From Pegoplata infirma (lineage: Eukaryota > Arthropoda > Insecta > Diptera > Anthomyiidae): DNA of 64,000 bases. This document shows positions 11,334-22,765 of this stretch, in pieces. Under the pieces are notes generated by a model. That model was given only the letters and a program-made list of their open reading frames with translations. It was not told the origin of the DNA and made no database searches. The translations under genes were made by a program, and so were the position numbers. Every line of letters begins with the position of its first letter. The stretch's first letter is position 1. The DNA lies in NCBI GenBank assembly GCA_963921195.1, contig OY992540.1:197339328-197403327 (forward strand), given 5' to 3'.

Positions 11334-11809
11334 ATATTTTGAGAATGTTTATTCTGGATCGAAGTCATTATTCACTTTACTAATCAAAACCATGATATTC
11401 TCATAGCATAATTTTCAAGAAAATTATTTTTCTGTTGTAAATTTATTTATCTTGGTAATTTTTGCAAGACTTAATCGACACGTGTTTCGGAATTTGTCAG
11501 ATTCCATTGTCAAGATTATTTAGCAAAACTAGAAACGATTTACTACAAAATAGCAAACGAGTCTAATGACAAATCGTTTGTGCACAAACTAAAATATTAA
11601 TACATATTCGACTCTATCCACAATGGGATTTATCAAAAATCTGGACAAATTCCAAAACACGTGTCGATTAAGTCTTGCAAAAATGACCAACATAAATAAA
11701 TTTAAAACAGAAAAATAATTTTCTTGAAAATTATGCTATGAGAGTATCATGGTTTCAATTAGAAAAGAAAATAATGACCTCGAGCCAGAATAAACATACT
11801 CAAAATATA
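11334..11809. mobile_element. Foldback MITE of ~476 bp
   Basis: The left arm (TTTGAGAATGTTTATTCTGG onward) is mirrored by the right arm ending in CCAGAATAAACATACTCAAA. Well-conserved internal blocks include TTAATCGACACGTGTTT and its complement. A one-sided copy of the same family lies at 53515-53745. No ORF. Confidence 0.85.
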
Positions 11810-12015
11810 TATGAAAAATGGTCAAAATTGTGTTGAGTTCCTTTATTAAATATTTATCAAATTATAACGGAATGCACAGCAATTTAAATTTTTTTTTTTT
11901 AAATTTTAGATGTTTGTCAAAATACGCGAAAAATTGCAGGAGGGCGTTTTTCATATTTTTCCAGAAAATCGGATTTAAATATTGGATTTCATAAAAATTC
12001 TTCTTAACATATCTA

Positions 12016-13845
12016 TCTATATAAATAAAAATCAATTGTCGTTCGTTGGTAACAGCATCAGTCGAGAACGGCTGGACCGATTTGGACAATTTTTTTTTTG
12101 AAATTTTCGTCATAGTCCAACTTAGGTTTTTACGTAAAGAAAAATTGACCACGCCCACTTTTACGTCCACTTTTTTGGATTTATCTAAAATCGGAAAACG
12201 GCTACACCGATTTAGGAAATTTTTTATTTAAATCTTCGTAGTAATCCAATTTAAGTTTTTACCGAAAGAAAAATCGACCACGCCCACTTTTACGCCCACT
12301 TTTTCAATTTATCTAAAATCTAGGAATGGCTGGACCGATTTGACAATTTTTTTTTTTATGAATTTTCATCATATTCCATCTTTGGTTTTACGGGAAAAGA
12401 AATTGACTTTGGCTAATTTTTGTTGAAAATTTTCGTCACAGTTCAGCTAAGGCTTTTACAGATAGTAAAATTTCCAACGCCCACTTTTTTCTATTTAATG
12501 AACGAACTATAACGGCTAGACCGATTTGGGGTTAGTCCGAAAAGATTTTTAAGGAAAGAACAAATTTCCACACCTACTTTAACGCTCACATTTCCCGATG
12601 TACATATATTAAATCATGGAATGGTTGGATCAATTTGTCTAATTTTTTTTAATGTTCATCATTGTCCAATCAAAAAGAACAAGTTTTCATTTCTACGCCC
12701 ACTTTTGAATGGATGGACCGAGTTGGTTAAATTCAAATAAGGTTTTTACGGTAATCGCATCACTTGAGAACTGCCCGATTTGGATAATATTTTTTTTAGA
12801 TATTCGTCTTATTTTTTTTTATGTTCGTCTTAGGTTTTTTCGGAAAACAAATTAATCACGCCCACGTTTACGCTTCCTCCTTTCGGAATATCTAAAATCG
12901 GAGAACGGTTGGATCGATTTGACAAAACTTTAAAATAGAAGAACGGAAGGGCCGATAGTATTTGTTGACGTTCGTGGTGGTACAACTAAAGTTTTTACGA
13001 AAAGAAAAATTGTTCACTCCCACTTTTTTCAATACATCTATAATCGGAGAACGACTGGCCTGATTTGGTTAATTTTTTCTTTAGTGATCATTATTGTCGA
13101 TGTTACGAAAATAATTATTGGCCTCTCACACTTCAAAGCCCACATTTTTCAATATTCTTAAAATATGCAACATTTGAGACCGCCTGGACCAATTTGGCTA
13201 ATTTTTTTGTTTTAAATGTTCGCAATAGTCCATATAATTGTTCGGAAATAAAAATTGTCCTCGCCCACTTTTTTTCGATATATCTAAAATTAATTTTTAC
13301 TCTAATTCGGTCTATTTAAAAAAATATTTCTTAACAGATTCCGCTTAAACTTGGTACAAATGATTTTAAATCCTCGGGTATTGTTACCATATGTACAAGT
13401 TTAACTTACAACACAAATTTTATGCCCATTTTTGTCTTAATATATCGACTACTAATGACCGGACCGATTTTTTATGTTAATTATAGTTCGAAATAGGTTT
13501 TTAAGGAAATGTAAATAAGAAAGTGTCCCGGAAAAATGGAAAATTCGGGAAAACTTTAAAGGCTTGCTTAAACTCAAGGCAATAGCCCACGATAAGAACG
13601 AAGGATATGCATAATTTGTTTTGTGTTTTTCGTAATTATACTAAAGAAGTTTTAAATTTTTACAGTTCGCAAAGTCGAAGACATGGTAATTTTTTTTTAG
13701 TTCCTGAAATTAAATTTAAAGATGATCATCTGCCTAATCGGGTCTTTTAATCAACACCCACAAATTTTTTTAAGCCAAGAAAAAGCGAGACAAAATATAG
13801 CATTTATCTTATATTTGGGCCAGCAACGCGGACCGGGCCAGCTAG
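12016..13845 (+). mobile_element. Non-autonomous Helitron with ~130-bp internal repeats
   Basis: Begins TCTATATAAATAAAAATC and ends GCGGACCGGGCCAGCTAG followed by T, as expected for Helitrons (5' TC, 3' CTRR, insertion between A and T). The last bases are strikingly GC-rich for this window, but only a weak 3-bp stem (CGG-A-CCG) is seen near the end. Most of the interior is degenerate tandem units built on GGCTGGACCGATTTGG, a T-run, TAGGTTTTTACG and CACGCCCACTTTTACG. No Rep/helicase ORF is present. It lies inside the left arm of a foldback element. Confidence 0.75.
12045..13310 (+). repeat. Degenerate ~130-bp tandem repeats inside the Helitron
   Basis: Roughly ten diverged copies of a unit containing (A/G)GGCTGGACCGATTTG and ACCACGCCCACTTTT, with recognisable starts near 12069, 12199, 12329, 12512, 12621, 12712, 12910, 13041 and 13180. 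Spacing becomes irregular to the right, consistent with age. Confidence 0.8.
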
Positions 13846-13860
13846 TTGTACATATTTTAT

Positions 13861-13937
13861 AGTGTCAACACCGCGTATGAGTAACGTATATTTGGGAAAC
13901 CAACGAATTTTCGTTACTCATACGCAGTGTTGACACA
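13861..13937. repeat. 25-bp-stem hairpin at the centre of the split foldback
   Basis: GTGTCAACACCGCGTATGAG and its complement CTCATACGCAGTGTTGACAC flank a ~26-nt loop, with one mismatch in the stem. It forms the axis of the 11830-14265 element. Confidence 0.85.
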
Positions 13938-14284
13938 ATAAAATACAAGAGAATTAAAGAATTCTTATGAAATCCAATACTTGAAAAACAATTTTTTCGC
14001 AAAAATACGAAAAATGCCCTTCTGATTTTTTTTGTTTGTGTAGTAGACAAACATTCAAACATCTTTAAAAAAATAAAAAATGTCGTCGGATTTTTGAAAA
14101 ATTGACTTTTTAAAAAAATAGAAAATTTTAGAACGGGTTCTGAAAATATTTCATAATAAAAATTTTTATTTGATAGCATAAAATAAAAATATACAAGAAT
14201 GCAAATATTTGAGATTATGGTGCATTCCGTTTTAATTTGATAAATAATTAATCAAGGCAACCCGAAACAAATTTTACCATTTTT

Positions 14285-14550
14285 GTCAATATTTAACCAC
14301 GCCTCCTAAGCCCAGGTTTTGGAATAATCCGACAAATGGTGGAAAAACTTTGTCTAAATTTTAGGGTTTTGCTCATAAATTTTGAACCACTGCACTATAG
14401 GGAATTTTTAGGTATTTTCTGGCCAAAACTCTTCTAGCTGAGACATCGACACGAAATTTGGCAAGATTGTTTGGTATGCTGTTTTTAGGCTCTATATAAA
14501 AAATAGGCATGGTCGGACATGATTACAGCATCTTTTCACGACTTAAAAAA
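14285..14550 (-). mobile_element. Probable fragment of a DINE-1-type element
   Basis: The run from CGACAAATGGTGGAAAAACT to AATTTTGAACCACTGCA closely resembles 30165-30235, which leads into a GACAGA/GATCGC DINE core. The core itself is missing here. Confidence 0.45.
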
Positions 14551-14629
14551 AAAGTAAATTAGTTATAAAGGTTTGTATACAAACAATACAAAATAAAATA
14601 GTTAATCTCAAAACATCATCAGTAACATA

Positions 14630-14830
14630 ATTTACCTTCATTCTTTTGTTAGTCACGATAAAGGTAAGTCACGCGTGAGCATTTGAGACTCACGGAATTT
14701 TTTCAGTGAATTTGATCTAAATAATTTTTCGAAAAACAATAAAAAAAATGGAACTACTTTGTAATCCAATTTTATGAAAAATATTGCGGTGACTGTCGAG
14801 ACTCACACACATCTCAAGTTAATTCAAAGT
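14630..14830. repeat. CTCACG-rich repeat fragment
   Basis: Contains AGTCACGCGTGAGCATTTGAG, GACTCACGG and GACTCACACACATCTC, related in wording to the CTCAC repeats at 1-1920, 6.7 kb and 55.9 kb. Confidence 0.45.
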
Positions 14831-15690
14831 ATTTGAGACACTTTAACATTTTTATATGTAAAAATTCAATTCAAACACTTGTAGTGGTATTTTAAAAATA
14901 TTTTTTTTTGATAGTAGGCTTTAAAAATGCACAAATGTCATAATTTTTATTAATTTTGAGATTAAATGCAAACATTTTAATATTGCGTTCAGTCACGGTA
15001 ATTTTTTGTGAAAATTATTATTAAAAAATACTTATTATGAACAATATTAACAGTGAAATAGGTAAGTAATCATAATATTATAAAGGGATTTTAAGTTATT
15101 AACATAACTGTTGTTTTATTAAGAATCCCACCGATTTAAAAATGTCAAAATATATTTAATAATAATATCAAAAACCTTCAACAAGTGACTTACAATAAAT
15201 AATTTTAAAATTTTAGTTATAAATAAATTTGAAAAAAAAGCACTTTCATAAAACTTAAATGCCATTTCCCCATGGAGCCTCATGGACTAGCTGGCATATA
15301 CATCTTGCGTAGAAAGAGTTCCTCTATGCGTGTATAGTTATGGGAGTATGCAATTATAAGCAAAAAAGTTGCAATCCAAAAAAAAATTAAGAAAAAAAAA
15401 ATTAATTAAATAATTATATAATATAAAAATCTGCATTTTAAAATAATAACTTCTGCATACAAAAATAATTTGGTCTATTGCCAATAAAAATACATTTTAT
15501 AGGATTTTTCAATAGTTGTGAAAGTATGTTAATATTGCAATTAATTTTGTCCCCCAAAACGAAAAAAAAAATATATTAAAAATTTAGTTTTGAACCCTTC
15601 TAACTAGCGGTAAAAGGGTTTGGTTGACAAAAAAATAAATCCTAGTATACAATAAAATAGATTAATTCAAAATGGCATCACAAAAAAGAG
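14831..15690. other. AT-rich interval, nothing recognised
   Basis: No supported ORF or repeat structure seen on either strand. Confidence 0.45.
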
Positions 15691-15694
15691 TATT

Positions 15695-15891
15695 GTGACC
15701 CATAAAATTTGGACTTTTGGCTAACAATTCCTTTTAAATTCCCTATAGTGCACTGGACCGATTTTACTGAAATTCTATACACACCAACAAAGTGTGTTTT
15801 ATACGGACATGCAAACAGACGGACAGATCGCCAGATCGAGTCAAAATCGATCAAAGTTCTTTTATATATGGACTTTGTGAGGTCCTTGACC
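15695..15891 (-). mobile_element. DINE-1 copy, first part (host of the nested hub)
   Basis: CAGACGGACAGATCGCCAGATCGAGTC, here split as CAGACGGACAGATCG and CCAGATCGAGTC, then TATATATGGACTTTGTG and GGTCCTTGACCAATA, match the minus-oriented DINE copies, e.g. 49.92-50.05 kb. The element resumes at 26918 (TTGATCAATATTTTGAGGTG). Everything between lies in one compound insertion. Confidence 0.75.
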
Positions 15892-17026
<1,135 letters not shown>

Positions 17027-17049
17027 TTTTTTTTTTTTTTTTTTTTTTT
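17027..17049 (-). other. Poly-A tail of the minus-strand LINE
   Basis: A run of about 22 T on plus (A on the coding strand) lies between the 3' UTR and the AAT array. It marks the 3' end of the retrotransposed copy. Confidence 0.85.
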
Positions 17050-17175
17050 AATTTTCATTTATTATTCATTTTAAATTTACATTTCATGAAAATTAGTAAC
17101 CTTGCGAAGCCGTAAGGGCTTGTCTGCAGGAAATAATTTAAATATTATGTTAAATTTAAGTTTTCTTAAGAGCAT

Positions 17176-20160
17176 TCATTGCTGTGTTATAAAAAATTTT
17201 TTAAATAATTTGTTTTTGTTAGTATTTGTTGAATTTATGACATCATCTGGCATTTGGTTGAAAATTGTGGGCAGAATGACCGATAAGGTGTTTTTTCCGT
17301 AGTTGTTGGTGTATCTTTGGACTTGGTATCTTCCTTCGACATTTCTTCGTGTTTGATGGGTGTGATCTATTTTGCGTAGAAACCTTGAGTCGTTGTAGAA
17401 TTCGATAGCCATAGTAGTATAGTATATGTTGTTGATATTTAGAAGATGTAAATTTTTCGCTATATTGTTGTTGTCATCATTTGTTGTTGTGTTGTTTATA
17501 ATTTCATTAGCATTGTTTGTTGTTGTTGTGTTGTTTCTTGTTGATATTTGGTGTTGATTGTTTAAATTTGCATTTAAAATTTTTAGCAATTGATTTTGTG
17601 TTTGTTGGAGTAGTCTACAATATGTTGAGCCTCCCCAGGCGGTTATCCCATGGCGAATATGAGATTCAGCTAGCGAGAAGTATACTTGCCTCAAGATAGA
17701 TTTGTTTGAACAGTAGCTTAAATGGTGTAGCATATACGCTGCTTTTCTCAATTTTTTACGGACTTCTTCTATATGAGTATTCCATTTGAAATTCTGGTCA
17801 ACATATACCCCAAGATATTTGTATGTGTTAACAATTTCTATTTTGGTAGTGCAATTATCATCTTTGTAGTTGAAATTATTCGTTTTGTATTTGTGAAGAC
17901 ATTCTGTGGAGTGAAATTTGATGTTTATATCAGTATAGCGCATGCGTGGAGGTTTGATATGCATGAGTTTCGTCTTGGTTGAGTTTATTATAAGACCATG
18001 ATCGTGACACCATCTAACGGCAGTATCTAGCTGATGCTGCATGATTCTTGAAGCATCCTCAATGTTTTTATGTGCTACCACAATAGCAGTATCATCGGCA
18101 TATGCATATGTTTGACTCATTGTTAGTGCATTTAGTAATTCATTGGAGTAGATGATATAAAGTATTGGACCTAATTTTGAACCCTGTGGTACTCCGCAAA
18201 TTGTGCCAATTTCATTACTCAAATTATCCGAAACTTTCACGTAATATTTTCTGAGTGTAAGGTAACTTTTGAACCACTCTAAACCAGTTCCACGAATTCC
18301 AATTTTTTCCAGCATCATTAGCAGATTTTCATGTGAAAGCGTATCAAATGCTTTGCTGAAATCAATGAACAAAGTTAGGCAGTGTTGACTTTTACTTAAT
18401 TGTTCATTTATGAAGTTTGCAAAGTTTCCTAGCAGTTTGTTTATGTTCTTTCCTTTTTGGAATCCGAATTGGTTTTTGTTGATTATATTATACTTGGTTA
18501 TAAAATTTGTTAGGCGTCTACACACAATTTCTTCCATGATCTTTTCAATAACGGGTAGAATAGATATTGGCCGGTAATTATTGCAGTCTGATTTTGTGCC
18601 GCTTTTATATATTGGACGTACAAGTGATATTTTCAATACTTCTGGTATTATCGAAGTATTAATTATATTATTTATTAATTTTGTTATGACTGGAGTCATT
18701 ATACCGGCATTGTTCTTTAAATCAATCGGTCTGATTCCGTCGAATCCAGCGCTTTTGTTGGTGTTTAGTGTATTTAAAGTGTTAAAAATTTCTTCCTCGT
18801 TTGTGAGTGTTAAATAAAAAGAATTTTGCAGTGTTATTGGTATGTGATTAATTGTATTTATATCACAATTATGTGTAATTTTTGCAACATTTTCATTAAA
18901 ATTTGTAGCAAAATTATTGCATATTTCCGGTAAGTCCATATTTTGAAAGTTTTTTAATATTACACTATCGATATTATTTGTTTTTTTACCGATTATTTGG
19001 TTTATTATTTGCCAAGTTATTCGTATATTGTATCTGTTTTCGAAAAATTTCTGTTTATAATAAAAATTTTTTGTATAATTTAATTTTTTGTTTAGAGAAT
19101 TTCTGTATTTTTTATATTCATTTTCATTTGATTTATTATTTTTATTATTTAGCCATTTTTTGTAAAGTTTATCCCTAATTTCGCAACATTTTTTTAAATC
19201 TTCATTTATCCACGGGTTAGATTTTCTGTTTTTTATTTTTTTCACATTTATTTTTGAATTTTCATAGATTATATTAAATTTTTCATTTAATGCATTAAAC
19301 ATTTCATTTGGGTTTGTATATTTTTGCACTTCGCTCCAGTTGGTTGTACATATCAGGCTTTTGACTTTATTTTTACATATTTGATTACTAAGAGAATCGT
19401 TTAGCTGTTGTTTATTTGTAACTTCATTCTCATTCTCAGAGAGACTGCAAAAGAGAACATAATGATCTGAGATCTTAGTTTTAACTATAGACGCATAAGT
19501 GTGTGTGTTTATATTTTTGCTCCTGATTAATATATGATCTATGCAAGTGTGTGTGTTTCTTATTAAATCTTCTCTTGTACATTCATTAATTAGGCTATGC
19601 ATGCCATTAGATGAAATCATATCAAGATATTTAGTCCTAAGAGAATTTTCAGTTAAGAGATCTATATTTATATCTCCTATTACGATCGTTTTATGTTGTT
19701 TCTTTTCTGTACGAAGAACATTATCCAATTCTTTTATAAATTTGTTTTCGTTTAGATCTGGTGGTCGGTAGATTGCAAGAAGAGAAATGTTTTCATTTGG
19801 TTTTAAATTTATGTTTAGGTGTAGAGATTCAAAAGAGGCTAATGTTAATAAAATCTTTGTGTATGGGATTGTCTCTTTAATGTACACTGCTATACCTCCT
19901 CCCCCTCTGTTGTATCTATTGTTGAATACAGAGTTAAACCCATCTATATTGTAAAAAGAGTTTTCGTTTTCCTCTATGTTTGTTTCTACAAGAACTATTA
20001 TTTGAATGCGGTTTATTATGCCATGGATTGTTGCTAAAAAATTATTAAAATTTGTGCGCAAAGAACGAATATTTAAATAAATTATGGAAAAGGGATAACT
20101 TAAGTATTTTGAATTAATTTGACTTAAATTGTCAACTTGCTGAGCGATTATATTGTCCAT
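17176..20160 (-). CDS. LINE ORF2: AP-type endonuclease plus reverse transcriptase (994 aa)
   Basis: The N-terminal ~240 residues form an apurinic-type endonuclease: IIYLNIRSL (26-34), LVETN with Glu59, GGGGIAVYIK (86-95), LLAIYRPPD, GDINID (162-167), CIDHIL with Asp208-His209, and SDH (231-233). RT follows at about 465-740: motif A FIDFSKAFD (598-606), motif B GVPQGSKLGP (656-665), motif C YADD (687-690), later YKYLGVYVD and a thumb-like region. The Asn-rich tail (about 880-925) is low complexity. In jockey-group LINEs this protein nicks target DNA and primes reverse transcription there. The frame is uninterrupted, so the copy may be recent. No RNase H or C-terminal CCHC knuckle was recognised. 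Confidence 0.93.
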   Translation of the reverse strand: MDNIIAQQVDNLSQINSKYLSYPFSIIYLNIRSLRTNFNNFLATIHGIINRIQIIVLVETNIEENENSFYNIDGFNSVFNNRYNRGGGGIAVYIKETIPYTKILLTLASFESLHLNINLKPNENISLLAIYRPPDLNENKFIKELDNVLRTEKKQHKTIVIGDINIDLLTENSLRTKYLDMISSNGMHSLINECTREDLIRNTHTCIDHILIRSKNINTHTYASIVKTKISDHYVLFCSLSENENEVTNKQQLNDSLSNQICKNKVKSLICTTNWSEVQKYTNPNEMFNALNEKFNIIYENSKINVKKIKNRKSNPWINEDLKKCCEIRDKLYKKWLNNKNNKSNENEYKKYRNSLNKKLNYTKNFYYKQKFFENRYNIRITWQIINQIIGKKTNNIDSVILKNFQNMDLPEICNNFATNFNENVAKITHNCDINTINHIPITLQNSFYLTLTNEEEIFNTLNTLNTNKSAGFDGIRPIDLKNNAGIMTPVITKLINNIINTSIIPEVLKISLVRPIYKSGTKSDCNNYRPISILPVIEKIMEEIVCRRLTNFITKYNIINKNQFGFQKGKNINKLLGNFANFINEQLSKSQHCLTLFIDFSKAFDTLSHENLLMMLEKIGIRGTGLEWFKSYLTLRKYYVKVSDNLSNEIGTICGVPQGSKLGPILYIIYSNELLNALTMSQTYAYADDTAIVVAHKNIEDASRIMQHQLDTAVRWCHDHGLIINSTKTKLMHIKPPRMRYTDINIKFHSTECLHKYKTNNFNYKDDNCTTKIEIVNTYKYLGVYVDQNFKWNTHIEEVRKKLRKAAYMLHHLSYCSNKSILRQVYFSLAESHIRHGITAWGGSTYCRLLQQTQNQLLKILNANLNNQHQISTRNNTTTTNNANEIINNTTTNDDNNNIAKNLHLLNINNIYYTTMAIEFYNDSRFLRKIDHTHQTRRNVEGRYQVQRYTNNYGKNTLSVILPTIFNQMPDDVINSTNTNKNKLFKKFFITQQ

Positions 20161-20290
20161 TTTTTTTTTTTTTTTAAATATGATAAAAAAAAAAAGTTTG
20201 TGAAAAAAAAGAGTAGTTTTTGATTTTTTTTTTATTAAAAATTTATTTTTAAAACTGAAAAATTTTTAAGAGTTTTTATTATATTTGTTT

Positions 20291-21457
20291 TTAAGCGATG
20301 AGTTCAATATCACATACGTTTAAAATAAGTAAAGCAGTAGAATTTTCATTTTTTTTAGCAAATAAGTGACCATTTCGTACCCACACAAATTGCCATCCAC
20401 TTTCTTTAGCTTTGATTTTGGCTTGCCACAATAGCCGTCGGTTGTGGGGGGAAAGTACGTCATTAATAAAGACATGATTGTTTGCATCTTTGTATCTTTG
20501 GTTGACATCGTTATTGTTGTTGGTGTTGTTGTTATTACCGGCATTGGTGTTTGTTGTTTGAGTGTTGAATATTTCTCTGGCTACCCTATGACCACGTATT
20601 TTGGACATTAACTCAAGTTTTTTATTCAAAGAACAAAATTCAATTATTATTTTGTCTTGCTTTTTTAGCCTGTACGCATTACTTATATCGGAGTCTTGCA
20701 TATTAACGTCAACAGAGGCACCGATTGTTTTGATAACATCAATTGGGGATATTTCATTATTTTGGAGGTTTTTTATTTCTATGCTTTTACTTAGCAGTTG
20801 TTGTTCAAGTGTATTGACTCTTTTTTCCATAATTTGAATTTTAACATCTTTTTCCTTGTTATGTTCTTTAAGCTCGTTGACCTGAGTAGAAAGATTAGCC
20901 ATTGTTTCGGTTAGCTTTATAAAAGCGTTAGCCATATCTTCTCGGAGTGAATTTTGTGAAGAGGTTAAGTTGTTAGCTAGTTGGTTTATGCTATCTTTTA
21001 TTTCATTCATGTCCTTTGATACATTCGTTTTTAAAGAATTTATATCAGACTTGATTTCTGAAACATCAGTTTGGTTGGTAGGGTAAAGGGTATCTTTGAA
21101 TCGTTTCGATCCCGCATTGATACCACCCTGGTTATCATCATCTACTCTCACTTGTTTACTTGCTTGTTGCTCTTGCTGTTGTTGTTTATTTTCTTCATAC
21201 GTAAATGAGTGGTATGAGCTGTTTGGAGATTTAGTGTTCGATTTACTCCTCTCTCTACACTTGTGGCACTTCCAAATAGATTTTTTTTCTGCGTTCATCA
21301 CGGCGTATGTAGATGCAGCAAGGGTTGAGCAGGGGGAATAATGATACCGCGAAGAGCAGTGGCTACATTTAACATAATCTCCTGTTGTAGGAAGAGACTT
21401 GTTACACTGATTACAAAGAGCACTTGTGGTGGAGAGATAATTTTCGTTATTATTCAT
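20291..21457 (-). CDS. LINE ORF1: PHD-like finger, coiled coil, FP-like C-terminus (388 aa)
   Basis: Residues 15-67 show a C4HC3 pattern (Cys15, 18, 31, 34, His39, Cys43, 64, 67) typical of PHD fingers found in CR1/L2-group ORF1 proteins. A Gln-rich linker (about 90-105) leads to a long heptad-rich region (about 130-235) likely to form a coiled coil for multimerisation. The C-terminal third contains DVLSPHNRRLLWQAK and GWQFVWVRNGHLFAK, resembling the FP-type domain that often ends such proteins. The role by family is RNA binding and RNP assembly with ORF2p. It starts at 21457 and is separated from ORF2 by a 130-bp A-rich gap, so ORF2 would need reinitiation or another downstream-ORF mechanism. 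Confidence 0.85.
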   Translation of the reverse strand: MNNNENYLSTTSALCNQCNKSLPTTGDYVKCSHCSSRYHYSPCSTLAASTYAVMNAEKKSIWKCHKCRERSKSNTKSPNSSYHSFTYEENKQQQQEQQASKQVRVDDDNQGGINAGSKRFKDTLYPTNQTDVSEIKSDINSLKTNVSKDMNEIKDSINQLANNLTSSQNSLREDMANAFIKLTETMANLSTQVNELKEHNKEKDVKIQIMEKRVNTLEQQLLSKSIEIKNLQNNEISPIDVIKTIGASVDVNMQDSDISNAYRLKKQDKIIIEFCSLNKKLELMSKIRGHRVAREIFNTQTTNTNAGNNNNTNNNNDVNQRYKDANNHVFINDVLSPHNRRLLWQAKIKAKESGWQFVWVRNGHLFAKKNENSTALLILNVCDIELIA

Positions 21458-21726
21458 GTTCGTTTACTGTTTTTATGCTTTTTTGATGTAATTAAATGAA
21501 AAAAGGGAAAAATGGCAAATCAAAAATTAAATTATTTGTTTATTTTTGTAATTAACACTTCAAATATATTGTTTATTTCACTTATTGAAATGATTTTAAA
21601 TATGGTTTTTTATTGAACGTTTTTTTGTATATTTTTTTTATATTTTTCGGCGTTTTGTTTGTACGATTTTATGTTTTTTTTCTGGAGCACTAAAAAGACA
21701 CGTCCGCTTGCAATGAACACTCGACG
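21458..21726 (-). other. 5' UTR/internal promoter region of the minus-strand LINE
   Basis: About 270 bp between ORF1 and the flanking AAT array. Its first bases on the coding strand are CGTCGAGTGTTCATTGCAAG. No promoter motif could be assigned with confidence. Confidence 0.6.
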
Positions 21727-22228
<502 letters not shown>

Positions 22229-22765
22229 TCGACTGTCGAGGAGGAAACACTGAAAATTTACTACTTCAAAAAATAAATAAATTTAAAAATTTATAAAAAT
22301 CTGAAATATTTCAAATAATAAAATAACAACGAAAATTTATACAAAAGTCAACTAAATTCCATGAATTGCTTATGATTTCTTATACATCCATGCTAATATT
22401 GAATCCAGATTAAAGACTCACCGAATAAGTCATAAATTGCATGCAAAATCTGTGCAGAAAAAGGAAAAATAAATAGCTTTTAGAAGAGATCGATTGAAAA
22501 TCCATTCCGTTCCTTCCTCATCTTTAATTGACGATACAATATGCAAAAGCTGTCTTAACTTATTTCAGAGAATTTTAGTACGTAAGTTTTTAATCAGACT
22601 CCCACATTTCTAAATTATTATTAAAAATCCAGAAGCGTCTGTCTGGCATCCAGCGGCTCCCTGGTGGACGTCTGTTTATAGTAAACGGTCAAATTATTCT
22701 AACGTAACCCTCGGGATCGTTGGCCCTTCTTGGGGTTAAAAGACACCTAATTTAATTTAGCGAAA
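22229..22765 (+). other. 5' UTR of the R4/Dong-like LINE
   Basis: 537 bp with a GC-richer end (about 22625-22735: GTCTGTCTGGCATCCAGCGG, CCCTCGGGATCGTTGGCCC). R2/R4-group elements can start with self-cleaving HDV-like ribozymes. I could not recognise that fold here. Confidence 0.5.

Larger units (their letters stand above)
11830..14265. mobile_element. Foldback element split by a Helitron
   Basis: Sequence at 11830-12011 is the inverse of parts of 13938-14265. ATAACGGAATGCAC pairs with GTGCATTCCGTTTT at 14219, and GGATTTCATAAAAATTC pairs with GAATTCTTATGAAATCC. The centre of symmetry is the hairpin at 13861-13937. Removing the Helitron at 12016-13845 restores an element of about 606 bp. The right arm also carries the GAACGGGTTCTGAAA module found in the 1-1920 element, with flanking sequence in the same order. 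Confidence 0.75.

Noticed and set aside
11862..12170. 102-codon minus ORF, also 13865-14179
   Set aside because: They span foldback arms and a Helitron boundary, so they are chance frames.
22229..22320. HDV-like self-cleaving ribozyme at the 5' end of the R4/Dong-like element
   Set aside because: Known for related R2/R4 elements, but I could not identify the required nested double pseudoknot by eye.
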